Positions 33,401-43,303 are shown, counted from the stretch's first letter. The stretch: DNA of 64,000 bases from Microbacterium esteraromaticum (GCF_014084045.1 NZ_CP043732.1:1240001-1304000); one strand, 5' to 3'. Notes: generated from the sequence alone by a model not told the origin. Numbers and translations: made by a program.

Positions 33401-35664
33401 ATGAGAGAGATCACGTTCGAAAGCGACATCACCGTCGTCGGCGGGGGATTGGCAGGAGTGTGCGCGGCCATCGCCGCGGCACGGTCCGGCGCTCGCGTCG
33501 CGCTGGTGCAGAACCGGCCCGTGCTCGGGGGAACTCCTCGTCCGAGGTGCGGGTGTGGGTTCGCGGCGCAACGGCCTTCGACGCGCACCAATGGGCACGG
33601 GAGACCGGGATCATGGGCGAACTCTGGCTGGAGAACCAGTTCCGTAATCCGGAGGGGAATCCCTACTACTGGGATCTCGTCGTGCTCGAGGCCGTTCGGG
33701 CCGAAGAGAACATCACCTTGTTCCTCAACACAGATGTCCATGAAGTAGAGGCGAGCGGTTCACCGGAACAGAGACGCATCGACTCGGTCACTGGGTGGCA
33801 GATGGGGTCAGAGCGTCGAATCCGTTTTCGGTCTCCGGCGTACGTCGACTGCTCGGGCGATGCGCTCGTGGGGCATCTTGCCGGTGCTGAGTACATGATC
33901 GGGCGGGAGAGCCGGGAGGACTTCGGAGAGTCCTGGGCTCCAGATGCCACCGATTCGGAACTGCTCGGGTCGACGATCCTGTTCTACAGCAAGGACGCCG
34001 GCCACCCCTCCGAGTTCGTGCCGCCATCGTTCGCCGTCGACATCTCGCAGACGGATATCCCGAGCCGGCGCGTGATCCGCAGCGACATGCGCGGCTGCGC
34101 GTTCTGGTGGATCGAGTGGGGCGGGGAGCGGGATGTCACGGATGAGAACGAGCTCATCCGCGATGAACTGCAGGGGATCTGCTATGGCATCTGGGACCAC
34201 ATCAAGAACTCGGGGGAGTTCGAGGGGGTCGAGAACCTCACCCTGGAGTGGATCGGCGCCGTGCCTGGCAAGCGGGAGTATCGGCGTCTGATCGGCGACC
34301 ACGTGCTCACGCAGGAGGACATCCTCAGCCAGCGGGACTTCCCGGACGCAGTCACGTTCGGCGGCTGGTCAATCGATCTGCATCCGGCGGGTGGCGTGTA
34401 CAGCTCGGCCCCCGCATCACGCCACTGGTTCTCGGATGGCAACTACGACATCCCGCTTCGCTCCCTCTACTCCCGCAATGTCGGCAACCTGTGGATGGCG
34501 GGGCGGAACATCTCCGCGACGCACGTGGCTTTCGGCTCCACTCGCGTGATGGCGACCTGCGCCGCGCTCGGCGAGGCGGTGGGATTGGCGGCGGCGATCG
34601 GCACGCGTGAGGGCCTGACACCGCGAGAGCTCGCCGGGGTCGAGTTCTGGCGCATGCGTGCAGCGATGACACGGGCCGACTCGAGCGCACTCGGGTTGCG
34701 CCATCTCGATCCGAGTGATCACGCGTTGGATGCGCGTGTCTCCGCCTCATCCACGCGCGCTGTGCTCGAGACGACTCCTGGTGGTGAGGCCCTCGCCCTC
34801 GCCTCCGACCTGGCGGTCGTCGTGCCGGTGTCAGGCGATGTCCTGCAGCTCGAGATCCGTGTCGGCGCGATCGAGGACAGCGTGCTTGCCCTCGACGTCC
34901 ACGGGGTGTCCAAGGCCCGCAACTACCTGCCTGATCGGGTTCTCGCCAAGACGACGATCGACGTGGCCGCCAGCGACCCGGCGTGGTTGCGGGTGGATGT
35001 GCCACTTCCCGCACGTCCGGCGGAAGACGGCGAGAACGTGGTCGTCGTGCTCCGCGCTGACGACCGAGTGTTCGTCGAATCGTCCGACGCCGATGCTCCC
35101 GGGCTGAGCTTCATGCGCCGGAGGCCTCTGGAAAGTCACGAGGCATGGCCCCTGCAGTTCCGACACTGGAAGCGTTTTGCGACGGGGCAGGGGTTCGCTG
35201 TGCGGGTGCGGGGGGTGACAGGGACCTTTGCGCCAGCGCGCGTGCTCGGGGGCTACAGCCGCCCTTACGGTGGACCGCAGATGTGGTCATCCGAGAGGCT
35301 CGCCGTCGACGCGAACCCGACGCTGGATCTGAGTTGGGATGCGCCCGTGTCCGTGCACGAGGTGCAGGTGCTGCTCGACGCAGACCTCATGATTGATCTG
35401 GTCAATCTCCACCATCACTGGACGCCGGACCGCATCATGCCGACGCTGCTGCGTGATTTCGATGTTCTGGTCCGGATCGGCGGCCGGTGGTCAACGTTGC
35501 AGAAGGTCCGCGAGAACCGTCACCGCCGCGTTCGCATTCCGCTCGCGCTCCCGATCGCAATCGACGGATTGCGCATCGTGGCTCACGCCACAAATGGTGC
35601 CGACCACGCGCACGTGGTCGGTGTGAGGGCTTTCGGCACTCCAGCGGCGCCCAGCAGTCAATGA
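33401..35664 (+). pseudogene. FAD-dependent oxidoreductase (FAD_oxidored family), frameshifted at 33527-33531
   Basis: Conceptually about 754 residues. The N-terminus from ATG 33401 has the FAD loop [31 protein letters not shown]. After the G5 run at 33527-33531 the protein continues one frame over as [12 protein letters not shown]. Adding one G (six in place of five) joins the halves into the expected LGGNSSSE motif. Family members sit in polysaccharide-use loci, where many are loosely annotated as xanthan lyase. The C-terminal 250 residues form a beta-rich, discoidin-like domain. The locus context suggests a sugar oxidation step. It is inactive as read unless the indel is a sequencing error. 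Confidence 0.82.
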
Positions 35665-35748
35665 CGAACACACGGTCGAGCGACGTCAACCGCTCATGGC
35701 TGACACCTTCCGGACTCTCGAGATGCTTCTGAGCCCACGGCGGTAGGG

Positions 35749-35764
35749 GTGCCATCTGTGGCAC
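35749..35764 (+). other. Small hairpin upstream of purA
   Basis: GTGCCA/TGGCAC arms with a TCTG loop, 85 bp after the FAD-oxidoreductase stop. Possibly a weak terminator. A -10-like TAGGAT follows at 35804-35809, giving purA a leader of about 70 bases in which I recognise no known riboswitch. Confidence 0.4.
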
Positions 35765-35884
35765 GTATCGGCCGTGGCCCCAGGGGGCGAAAGGCCTCTC
35801 CGATAGGATGGACTCGCCCGATCAGGGCCAGCTCATCTGCCGGTGCAAACCCGGCGAAAGCGTGCAGCACCAGGGGGTACACGC

Positions 35885-37171
35885 ATGCCAGGAATCGTGA
35901 TCGTCGGCGTCCAGTGGGGCGATGAGGGCAAGGGCAAGGCCACCGACCTGCTCGGCGAGCGCACCGACTGGGTGGTCAAGTTCAACGGCGGCAACAACGC
36001 CGGCCACACGGTCGTCATCGGCGACGAGAAGTACGCCCTGCACCTGCTGCCCTCGGGCATCCTCAGCCCGGGTGTCAACGCGGTCATCGGCAACGGCGTG
36101 GTCGTCGACCTCGCCGTGCTGTTCCAGGAGCTCGACGCGCTCGACGCCCGCGGCGTCGACACCTCGCGCCTGAAGATCAGCGCCAACGCGCACATCATCA
36201 CCGCGTACCACCGCACGCTCGACAAGGTCACCGAGCGCTTCCTCGGCAACCGGCGCATCGGCACCACCGGCCGCGGCATCGGACCCGCGTACGCCGACAA
36301 GATCAACCGCGTCGGCATCCGGGTGCAGGACCTCTTCGACGAGAACATCCTGCGCCAGAAGGTCGAGGGCGCGCTCGACCAGAAGAACCACCTGCTCGTG
36401 AAGGTGTTCAACCGCCGCTCGATCACGGTCGACGAGATCGTCGACGACCTGCTCTCGTACACCGAGCGGCTGCGCCCCATGGTCGCCGACACCGGCCACC
36501 TGGTCGACGAGGCGCTGAATCGCGGCGAGGTCGTCGTGTTCGAGGCAGGCCAGGCGACCATGCTCGACGTTGACCACGGCACCTACCCCTTCGTGACCTC
36601 GTCGACCGCGACCGCCGCGGGAGCGGCATCCGGATCCGGCGTCGGCCCCAACCGGCTCGACCGCATCGTCGGGATCGTGAAGGCGTACACCACCCGTGTC
36701 GGCTCCGGCCCGTTCCCGACCGAGCTGGACGACGAGGTGGGCGAGTGGCTGCGCAAGACCGGCGGCGAATACGGCACCACCACCGGCCGCGAGCGCCGCA
36801 CCGGATGGTACGACGCCCCGATCACCCGCTACGCGACCCGCGTGAACGGCATCACCGACATCGTCCTCACCAAGCTCGACGTGCTGACCGGTCTCGACCG
36901 GATCCCGGTGTGCGTCGCCTACGACGTCGACGGCACCCGCTTCGACGAGGTCCCGGTGAACCAGACCGACTTCCACCATGCGAAGCCGATCTACGAGGAG
37001 TTCCCGGGGTGGAGCGAGGACATCTCGAAGGCCCGCTCCTTCGAGGACCTGCCGCAGAACGCGCAGGACTACGTGCTCACCCTCGAGCGGATGAGCAACA
37101 CCCGCATCTCGGTGATCGGCGTCGGCCCCGCCCGCGACCAGGTCATCGTGCGTCACGAGCTGGTCGACTGA
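35885..37171 (+). CDS. purA: Adenylosuccinate synthetase
   Basis: A 428-residue protein, the usual family length. The start ATG 35885 follows AGGGGG. The N-terminal loop WGDEGKGK binds GTP phosphates, with [21 protein letters not shown] and FEGAQ-like [22 protein letters not shown] segments following. It condenses IMP with aspartate using GTP, the first committed step to AMP. In the FEGAQ region the sequence reads FEAGQ, a small deviation. A housekeeping gene marking the right border of the accessory locus. Confidence 0.97.
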   Translation: MPGIVIVGVQWGDEGKGKATDLLGERTDWVVKFNGGNNAGHTVVIGDEKYALHLLPSGILSPGVNAVIGNGVVVDLAVLFQELDALDARGVDTSRLKISANAHIITAYHRTLDKVTERFLGNRRIGTTGRGIGPAYADKINRVGIRVQDLFDENILRQKVEGALDQKNHLLVKVFNRRSITVDEIVDDLLSYTERLRPMVADTGHLVDEALNRGEVVVFEAGQATMLDVDHGTYPFVTSSTATAAGAASGSGVGPNRLDRIVGIVKAYTTRVGSGPFPTELDDEVGEWLRKTGGEYGTTTGRERRTGWYDAPITRYATRVNGITDIVLTKLDVLTGLDRIPVCVAYDVDGTRFDEVPVNQTDFHHAKPIYEEFPGWSEDISKARSFEDLPQNAQDYVLTLERMSNTRISVIGVGPARDQVIVRHELVD

Positions 37172-37194
37172 GCACCGGTTCGGCGGTTCGTGGA

Positions 37195-37275
37195 CACAGA
37201 TGTCGGCGCGATGCACGGATGTCGGTCGATCCTGCCGAATCCGGCCGACGGGCGTGAGATCCGCCGACATCTGTG
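37195..37275 (+). terminator. Long-loop inverted repeat after purA
   Basis: Perfect 14-bp arms CACAGATGTCGGCG (37195-37208) and CGCCGACATCTGTG (37262-37275). The intervening 53 bases contain a smaller GTCGG/CCGAC pair. The nested form recalls the 75-bp repeats but the sequence is different. Confidence 0.65.
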
Positions 37276-37314
37276 CAAGACGAGCGGAGCGGTGACGAGC
37301 GGAGCGGATGACGC

Positions 37315-38421
37315 ATGACGCGATTCTGGGCCGGCGGCTACGGCGCCGACATGGACGGGGAAGCCGAGGGCATCGGCGTCCTGTCGGTCGATGACGGTCG
37401 AGGGCCGTCGACGCTGCGGCACCGCGGGGTCGCGGCGGCCGCGCCGTCGCCATCGTGGCTGGCCGCGCACCCGACGCTCGACGTCGTCTACGCCGCGCTG
37501 GAGGGCCAGGGCACGGTGCAGGCCTTCGCTCGCGCCGGCGAGGCGGCACTGCGCCCGCTCGGCGAGCCGGTCAGCGCGGGCGAGGGCGTCTGCCACCTCG
37601 CGGTCTCGCCCCGCGGGCGGATGCTGATCGCCAGCTGCTACGGCGACGGCCGCGTGGCCCGCTTCGGCATCGCCGACGACGGCGCGCTCGTGCCGCCCGG
37701 CGTCGACAGGGCGGCGGCTCTGCGTGCGGCGCTGTTCGGCGAGCCGGATGCCGACGAGGGGCCGGATGCCGATCCGTCGCGCGCCCGCGATCCGCACCCC
37801 GTGCCCGCCGGCGCCGATCCGCGGCAGTCGCACGCCCATGCGGCGGTCTTCCTCCCCGACGGGCGGATCGCGACCACCGATCTCGGGTTCGACCTGGTGC
37901 GCATCTGGAGGGTCTCGGGGACGGCGCTCGCCCTCGACCACGAGGTCGTGCTGCCGCGCGGCACCGGCCCGAGGCACCTGGTGCTGCACCCCAGCGGGCA
38001 TCTGCACGTGGTCACCGAGTACTCGTGCGAGGTGTTCACCCTGGCATCCGCTCGCGACGGGAGCTGGGGCCTCGTCGCCGCGACGCCTGCATCCCCGATC
38101 GCGCAGGTGGGATTCGACTTCCCCGCCGAGCTCGCCGTCTCGCGCGACGGCGACACGCTCTACACGGCGCTGCGCGGCAGCAACACCCTCGCGGCGCTGC
38201 GCGTGCGCGGGGGCGGGGAGGTGCTCGAGCCTCTCGCGCTCTCCGACTCCGGTGTCGACTGGCCGCGTCACCACCTCGTCTACGACGGCACCCTGCTCGT
38301 ATCGGGGCAGCGCTCGGGATCGGTGAGCGTGGTCGATCTCGACGAGCGCACCGGCGCTCCGCGCGATGTGCGCCACGTCACCGCGGCACCCACGCCGACG
38401 GTCATGCTGCCCGCGCGCTGA
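37315..38421 (+). CDS. Lactonase-family beta-propeller protein (6-phosphogluconolactonase-like)
   Basis: A 368-residue protein with repeated seven-bladed propeller motifs (WLAAHPTLDVVYAALEG, CHLAVSPRGRMLIASCYGDG, LVLHPSGHLHVVTEYS, LAVSRDGDTLYTALRG). The YbhE-type signature QSHAHAAVFLPDG is present. Family members hydrolyse 6-phosphogluconolactone or related lactones. It has an Asp/Pro-rich insert before the QSHAHA motif (PDADEGPDADPSRARDP). The precise substrate is uncertain. Confidence 0.87.
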   Translation: MTRFWAGGYGADMDGEAEGIGVLSVDDGRGPSTLRHRGVAAAAPSPSWLAAHPTLDVVYAALEGQGTVQAFARAGEAALRPLGEPVSAGEGVCHLAVSPRGRMLIASCYGDGRVARFGIADDGALVPPGVDRAAALRAALFGEPDADEGPDADPSRARDPHPVPAGADPRQSHAHAAVFLPDGRIATTDLGFDLVRIWRVSGTALALDHEVVLPRGTGPRHLVLHPSGHLHVVTEYSCEVFTLASARDGSWGLVAATPASPIAQVGFDFPAELAVSRDGDTLYTALRGSNTLAALRVRGGGEVLEPLALSDSGVDWPRHHLVYDGTLLVSGQRSGSVSVVDLDERTGAPRDVRHVTAAPTPTVMLPAR

Positions 38422-38541
38422 GTCCGTCGATCGCAGCCAGGCGTCCCGCGCACCGATCGAGCCGGTTCGGACCCACTGCCTGAATCGGGAATCGCCTGTC
38501 AACCCGTGGCGTCGCCTCGTCTGCTCGGCAAGACTGGCGGA

Positions 38542-39951
38542 ATGAGCGACGAATACGACCTCATCGTCCTGGGCGCCGGCCCCGTAGGGGAGAACGTGGC
38601 GGATCGCGCCGTCGAAGGCGGCCTGACCGTCGTCATCGTCGAGAGCGAGCTCGTCGGCGGCGAGTGCTCGTACTGGGCGTGCACGCCGTCGAAGGCGCTG
38701 CTGCGGCCCATGCAGGCGCTGCGCGTCGCGCAGCACGTCCGCGGCGTGACGGGAGGCTCCGTCGCGCCCGCCGAGGTGCTCGCCAGGCGCGACCGATTCG
38801 TGGCGGATTGGTCGGATGACGGTCAGGTGACGTGGCTGCGCAGCGCCGGCATCGACCTGGTGCGCGGACAAGGCAGGCTCACGGGCGAGCGCGAGGTCAC
38901 GGTCGCCGCCGACGACGGAGAGCGGGTGCTTCGCGCGAGGCACGCCGTCGCGATCGCCACAGGATCGGATGCGGCGATCCCCGGCATCCCCGGCCTTCGG
39001 GACGCCCGACCGTGGACCAGCCGCGAGGCCACCAGCGCCCAGCAGGTGCCCGCGTCGCTCGCCATCATCGGCGGCGGAGTCGTCGGCGTCGAGATGGCGA
39101 CCGCGTATGCGGGGCTCGGATCGGCGGTCACGCTCATCGCCAGGCACGGGCTCCTTGAGCGGATGGAGCCGTTCGCCGGCGAGCAGGTCGCCGACGGGCT
39201 GAGGGAGCTCGGGGTCGATGTGCGGCTGAACGCGCAGACCAGCGCGGTGCGCAGGGACGGCGGCACGGTCACGCTCACCCTCGACGACGGTGAGGAGATC
39301 AGGGCCGACGAGGTGCTCGTGGCCGCTGGACGCACGCCGCGCAGCGCCGGCATCGGCATCGAGTTGGCCGGTCTTCGCCCCGGCAGCCCCATCGAGGTCG
39401 ACGACACGATGCGGGTTCCAGGGGTCGACTGGCTCTACGCGGTCGGCGACGTGAACGGCCGGGCGCTGCTCACGCACCAGGGCAAGTACCAGGCGAGGGC
39501 CGCCGGCGACGTCATCGCCGCCCGGTCGCGCGGCGAGGTGGTGGCCGACGACGCGTGGGGCAGGCACGTCGCCACGGCCGACCACGCCGCGGTGCCCCAG
39601 GTCGTGTTCAGCGAGCCCGAGGTCGCCTCGGTCGGCCTGACGGCGGATGCCGCACGCGACACGGGACGTGAGATCGAGGTCGTCGACTGCGACTTCGCCT
39701 CGGTCGCCGGCGCAGCCCTGCATGCCGACTCCTACCGGGGCAGGGCGCGGATGGTGGTCGACACCGAGCGGGAGGTGATCGTCGGCGCGACCTTCGTCGG
39801 CGCCGATGTCGCCGAGATGCTGCAGGCGGCGACGTTCGTCGTCGCCGGCGAGGTGCCGATCAGCCGTCTCTGGCATGCGGTGCCCGCGTATCCGACGATG
39901 AGCGAGATCTGGCTGCGACTGCTCGAGGCGTACGGCAGGCAGTCCGCGTGA
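38542..39951 (+). CDS. NAD(P)/FAD-dependent disulfide oxidoreductase (dihydrolipoamide/mercuric reductase-like)
   Basis: A 469-residue protein. The FAD loop VLGAGPVGENVADRA leads to the redox-active disulfide Cys42/Cys47 in GGECSYWACTPSK. The NAD(P) loop IIGGGVVGVEMATAYAGLG and C-terminal dimerisation domain ending in HAVPAYPTMSEIWLRLLEAYG follow. The active-site His-Glu pair of lipoamide dehydrogenases appears as HAVPAYPTMSE, with an alanine before Val. It belongs to the class I pyridine nucleotide-disulfide reductases. The substrate (lipoamide, mercuric ion, mycothione or a quinone) cannot be fixed. Confidence 0.88.
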   Translation: MSDEYDLIVLGAGPVGENVADRAVEGGLTVVIVESELVGGECSYWACTPSKALLRPMQALRVAQHVRGVTGGSVAPAEVLARRDRFVADWSDDGQVTWLRSAGIDLVRGQGRLTGEREVTVAADDGERVLRARHAVAIATGSDAAIPGIPGLRDARPWTSREATSAQQVPASLAIIGGGVVGVEMATAYAGLGSAVTLIARHGLLERMEPFAGEQVADGLRELGVDVRLNAQTSAVRRDGGTVTLTLDDGEEIRADEVLVAAGRTPRSAGIGIELAGLRPGSPIEVDDTMRVPGVDWLYAVGDVNGRALLTHQGKYQARAAGDVIAARSRGEVVADDAWGRHVATADHAAVPQVVFSEPEVASVGLTADAARDTGREIEVVDCDFASVAGAALHADSYRGRARMVVDTEREVIVGATFVGADVAEMLQAATFVVAGEVPISRLWHAVPAYPTMSEIWLRLLEAYGRQSA

Positions 39952-40019
39952 GCCGCGGCGACGCGCGCCTGGCCCGGCGTCGGCAATCCGCTGCGCCGTC
40001 GGCTCCGAACCCTTGTCAT

Positions 40020-40045
40020 GGCCGGAAAAGCCGTGGGTTCCGGCC
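40020..40045. promoter_or_regulatory. Inverted repeat GGCCGGAA-N10-TTCCGGCC upstream of the osmoprotectant operon
   Basis: Perfect 8-bp arms about 50 bp upstream of the leader ORF. It could be a terminator of the flavoprotein gene or an operator for the importer. Position alone does not decide. Confidence 0.5.
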
Positions 40046-40096
40046 GCAATGTCCGTGACGTCGCCTACGCTCGAATGGATGCCAGGAGGTACGTGC

Positions 40097-40132
40097 ATGA
40101 GAGCTGTCCCCGCAGGAGTCGAGATCCGATGA
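40097..40132 (+). CDS. Eleven-residue leader peptide coupled to the osmoprotectant ATPase
   Basis: ATG 40097 is preceded by a strong AGGAGG at suitable spacing and encodes MRAVPAGVEIR, then TGA 40130-40132. The stop overlaps the ATPase start in an ATGA junction. The ATPase ATG has only a weakly placed AGGAG that lies inside this short ORF. Translation of the leader would therefore deliver ribosomes to the ATPase start, or gate it. No codon run suggests classical attenuation. Confidence 0.6.
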   Translation: MRAVPAGVEIR

Positions 40133-40953
40133 TCGAGTTCAGGTCGGTCACCAAGACGTTCCCCGATGGCACGCGCGCCGTCGACGATTTCAGCCTGGTC
40201 ATCCCGTCGCACAAGACGACGGTGTTCGTCGGATCGTCCGGCTGCGGCAAGACCACGCTGCTTCGCATGATCAACCGCATGGTCGAGCCCACGTCGGGCG
40301 AGGTCGAGATCGACGGCGAGAGCGTGCTCGGCGGCGACCCTGTGGCGCTGCGCCGGCGCATCGGGTACGTGATGCAGAACTCCGGCCTCATGCCGCACTT
40401 CACCGTGATCGACAACGTCGCCACCGTGCTGCGCCTCACCGGCGTCTCGCGCCGCGATGCGCACGCGAGGGCTCGCGAGATGCTCACCACGGTCGGACTC
40501 GACCAGTCCCTCGCCGAGCGCTATCCCAGCCAGCTGTCCGGTGGGCAGCAGCAGCGCGTCGGCGTCGCACGAGGGCTCGCTGCCGACCCGAACATCCTGC
40601 TGATGGACGAGCCCTTCGGGGCCGTCGACCCGATCGTCCGCGCCGACCTGCAGCAGGAGCTCATCCGTCTGCAGGTCGAGCTCGACAAGACCGTCGTCTT
40701 CGTGACCCACGACATCGACGAGGCCTTCCTGCTCGGCGACCAGGTGGTCATCCTCGACCGAGGGGCTCGTGTCGTGCAGGTCGGCAGCCCCAGCGAGATC
40801 ATCGAGAACCCCGCGGATGCCTTCGTCGAGGCCTTCATCGGCGCCGAGCGGGGCCGCAGGGCGCTGACCGTCAAGCAGACGGCGAACGGGGCGGTCGTGG
40901 TCGACTCGGAGGGCCGCACGCAGGGGCGTCTGGTGGCGGAGCCGGGCGCATGA
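40129..40953 (+). CDS. Osmoprotectant (glycine betaine/carnitine/choline) ABC transporter ATPase, OpuCA-like
   Basis: A 274-residue protein. ATG 40129 is chosen because MIEFRSVTKTFPDGT is the family N-terminus. Walker A is GSSGCGKTT, the Q-loop QNSGLMPHFT, the signature LSGGQQQR and Walker B ILLMDEPFGAVDP. It lacks the long CBS region of some OpuCA proteins. It powers import of compatible solutes under osmotic stress and is the first full gene of a four-gene operon with 4-base overlaps. Confidence 0.92.
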   Translation: MIEFRSVTKTFPDGTRAVDDFSLVIPSHKTTVFVGSSGCGKTTLLRMINRMVEPTSGEVEIDGESVLGGDPVALRRRIGYVMQNSGLMPHFTVIDNVATVLRLTGVSRRDAHARAREMLTTVGLDQSLAERYPSQLSGGQQQRVGVARGLAADPNILLMDEPFGAVDPIVRADLQQELIRLQVELDKTVVFVTHDIDEAFLLGDQVVILDRGARVVQVGSPSEIIENPADAFVEAFIGAERGRRALTVKQTANGAVVVDSEGRTQGRLVAEPGA

Positions 40954-41621
40954 CCTGGGTGGTGGACAATCTGGGGCTCATCGTCGAGCTCACCGTGACC
41001 CACCTGCGTCAGAGCCTCATCCCCATCCTGCTCGGCCTGCTGCTCTCGGTGCCGCTCGGCTGGATCGCCTGGAGGTACCGGCTCGTCCGCGGGCCGCTCA
41101 TCGTGCTGACGGGTCTGTTGTACACGATCCCGTCGCTCGCGCTGCTGATCCTCATGCCGGCGGCGCTCGGATACTCGGTGATCAGCGAGGAGAACCTCGT
41201 CGCCGCGCTGACGATCTACGCCGTGGCCATCCTCGTGCGCGCCGTGGCCGACGGACTCGACTCGGTGGACGCGGACGTGCTCCAGGCGTCGACCGCGATG
41301 GGCTACGCCGCGCCGCGGCGCTTCTTCGCCGTCGAGCTGCCGCTCGCCGGCCCCGTGATCCTGGCCGGTCTCCGCGTGACCGCGGTGTCGACGATCTCAC
41401 TCGCCACGGTCGGCATCCTGATCGGCGTGAGGAACCTCGGCTACCTGTTCACGAACGGTCAGCAGCGCAGGCTCATCCCGGAGGTGCTGGCCGGGGTCGT
41501 CGCCGTGGTCGTCATCGCGCTGCTCGTCGACCTCGCGCTCATGCTCGCGGGGCGGATGCTCATGCCGTGGACCCGCGCGACGTCGATCACGGCGCGACAG
41601 TCGAAGGCGGTCAGCGCATGA
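40950..41621 (+). CDS. Osmoprotectant ABC transporter permease, OpuCB-like
   Basis: A 223-residue protein with five or six helices (LIPILLGLLLSVPLGWIAW, GLLYTIPSLALLILMPAALG) and an EAA loop ADVLQASTAMGYAAPRRFFAVELPLAGPVILAG. It overlaps both neighbours (ATGA), indicating coupled translation and near-equal stoichiometry. Confidence 0.92.
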   Translation: MTWVVDNLGLIVELTVTHLRQSLIPILLGLLLSVPLGWIAWRYRLVRGPLIVLTGLLYTIPSLALLILMPAALGYSVISEENLVAALTIYAVAILVRAVADGLDSVDADVLQASTAMGYAAPRRFFAVELPLAGPVILAGLRVTAVSTISLATVGILIGVRNLGYLFTNGQQRRLIPEVLAGVVAVVVIALLVDLALMLAGRMLMPWTRATSITARQSKAVSA

Positions 41622-42346
41622 ACCTCTTCGCCGACGCACTCGCATGGCTGTTCTCACCAGACCGCCTGGTGGGGACCTACGCGCTGCCCACTCTGCTCGT
41701 CCAGCACCTGCTGTACACGATCGTGTCGGTCGCCGTCGCGGCCGCGATCGCCCTGCCCGCCGGCTGGCTGATCGGCCACACCGGCCGAGGGCGCGAGGTC
41801 GCCGTCGCTGTGTCGGGTGCCGCCAGGGCGATCCCCTCATTCGGACTGCTCGTGCTGCTGGTGCTCGTGCTCGGCATCCTGCAGACGCCGCTCGCCGCAG
41901 TGATCACCTTCGTCCTGCTCGCGATCCCCTCGCTGCTGGCGGGGGCGTACACCGGCCTCGAGGCCATCGACCGGCGCGTCATCGACGCCGCGCGCGCGAT
42001 GGGGATGACGGAGTGGCAGATCTTCACGCGGGTCGAGCTGCGACTCGGGCTGCCGCTGCTGATCGGCGGGCTGCGCTCGGCGCTGCTGCAGGTGATCGCC
42101 ACCGTCACGATCGCCGCCTACGTCAACCTCGGCGGCCTCGGGTGGCCCATCATCCAGGGCATCCCGCTGAGCCGCTTCGACCAGGTGCTCGGCGGGGCGA
42201 TCCTCGTCGCCCTGCTCGCTCTCATCGTCGACCTCCTCATGGCGCTCGCCCAGCGAGCAGCCGTCCCCGCCGGGCTGCGCACCCCCGCCTCCGGAGCACC
42301 CGCCTCGACCTCGCGCGCTCGCCGCGTGGCATCCGTCCCCGCCTGA
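41618..42346 (+). CDS. Osmoprotectant ABC transporter permease, OpuCD-like
   Basis: A 242-residue protein paired with the preceding permease. Helices include LLYTIVSVAVAAAIALPAGWLIG and IPSFGLLVLLVLVLGI. The EAA loop is RVIDAARAMGMTEWQIFTRVELRLGLPLLIGGLRSA. Start ATG 41618 is within the ATGA overlap. Confidence 0.92.
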   Translation: MNLFADALAWLFSPDRLVGTYALPTLLVQHLLYTIVSVAVAAAIALPAGWLIGHTGRGREVAVAVSGAARAIPSFGLLVLLVLVLGILQTPLAAVITFVLLAIPSLLAGAYTGLEAIDRRVIDAARAMGMTEWQIFTRVELRLGLPLLIGGLRSALLQVIATVTIAAYVNLGGLGWPIIQGIPLSRFDQVLGGAILVALLALIVDLLMALAQRAAVPAGLRTPASGAPASTSRARRVASVPA

Positions 42347-42365
42347 TCCCCATCGAAAGGCCGCC

Positions 42366-43289
42366 ATGTCCACCCATCGCAAGACCCGCACCGCCTTCAT
42401 CTCCGGCATCGCCGTCGTCGCCGCGCTCTCGCTCGCCGGCTGCGGATCGAACACGAACCCGCTCGACAAGCCCGCCGGCGACGGCGGCGACACGGGCGGC
42501 GGCGACACGATCGTCGTCGGCTCCCAGGCGTACTACTCGAACGAGATCATCGCCGAGATCTACGCCCAGGGCCTCGAAGACGCCGGCTTCACCGTCGAGC
42601 GCACCTTCAGCATCGGCCAGCGCGACGCCTACATGCCCGAGGTCGAGTCGGGCAACATCGACGTCTTCCCCGAGTACACCGGCAACCTGCTCGAGTACCT
42701 CGACAAGGAGGCGACGGCCACCAGCCCCGACGATGTCTATGCGGCGCTGCAGGACGTGCTCCCCGACGGGCTCACCGCCCTCCAGTTCGCCGACGCGAGC
42801 GATCAGGACACCTACACGGTGCTGAAGTCGTTCGCCGACGAGAACGGTCTCACCACGATCGCCGATCTGTCGAAGCTCAGCGAGCCCGCGACCATCGGCG
42901 CGGCGCCCGAGTTCGAGCAGCGCCCCTACGGCCCGGCCGGCGCCAAAGACGCCTACGGCGTCGACCTGAAGTTCTCGGCCACCGGACAGGGCACGCTCGA
43001 CGCGCTGCTCGCCGGCACCGTGCAGGTGGCCGACATCTACACCGCTGACCCGGCGTTCCAGACCGAGGAGATCGTGGCGCTGGAAGACCCCGAGAACATG
43101 ATCCTCGCGTCGAACGTCGTGCCGCTCGTCTCGAGCGACATCGCCGACGACGTCCGCGACGTCATCGATGCGATCAGCGCGGAGCTGACCGCCGAAGACC
43201 TCGTCGACATGAACGTGCAGAGCACGGTCGACCAGAAGTCGTCGGCCGAGATCGCCACGGCCTGGCTGAAGGAGAAGGGCCTGATCTGA
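42366..43289 (+). CDS. Osmoprotectant-binding lipoprotein, OpuCC/OsmF-like
   Basis: A 307-residue protein with lipobox LSLAGC (Cys26). The mature part carries the quaternary-amine-binding signature TIVVGSQAYYSNEIIAEIYAQGLEDAGF, then NIDVFPEYTGNLLEYL and the late KSSAEIATAWLKEKGLI. It delivers glycine betaine, carnitine or choline-type solutes to the permeases. A GAAAGG site lies upstream of ATG 42366. Confidence 0.93.
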   Translation: MSTHRKTRTAFISGIAVVAALSLAGCGSNTNPLDKPAGDGGDTGGGDTIVVGSQAYYSNEIIAEIYAQGLEDAGFTVERTFSIGQRDAYMPEVESGNIDVFPEYTGNLLEYLDKEATATSPDDVYAALQDVLPDGLTALQFADASDQDTYTVLKSFADENGLTTIADLSKLSEPATIGAAPEFEQRPYGPAGAKDAYGVDLKFSATGQGTLDALLAGTVQVADIYTADPAFQTEEIVALEDPENMILASNVVPLVSSDIADDVRDVIDAISAELTAEDLVDMNVQSTVDQKSSAEIATAWLKEKGLI

Positions 43290-43303
43290 CCTCGACGGCA
43301 TGA

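Noticed and set aside
35804..35884. Purine riboswitch in the purA leader
   Set aside because: The leader is short and I could not find the three-way-junction signature; only a small GCCGG/CCGGC hairpin is visible.
37153..40710. A very long open frame on the minus strand
   Set aside because: It lies antisense to purA, the lactonase-family gene, the flavoprotein and the osmoprotectant ATPase, all with clear family motifs. Its translation is low-complexity Arg/His/Asp/Gly-rich, as expected for the complement of GC-rich genes.
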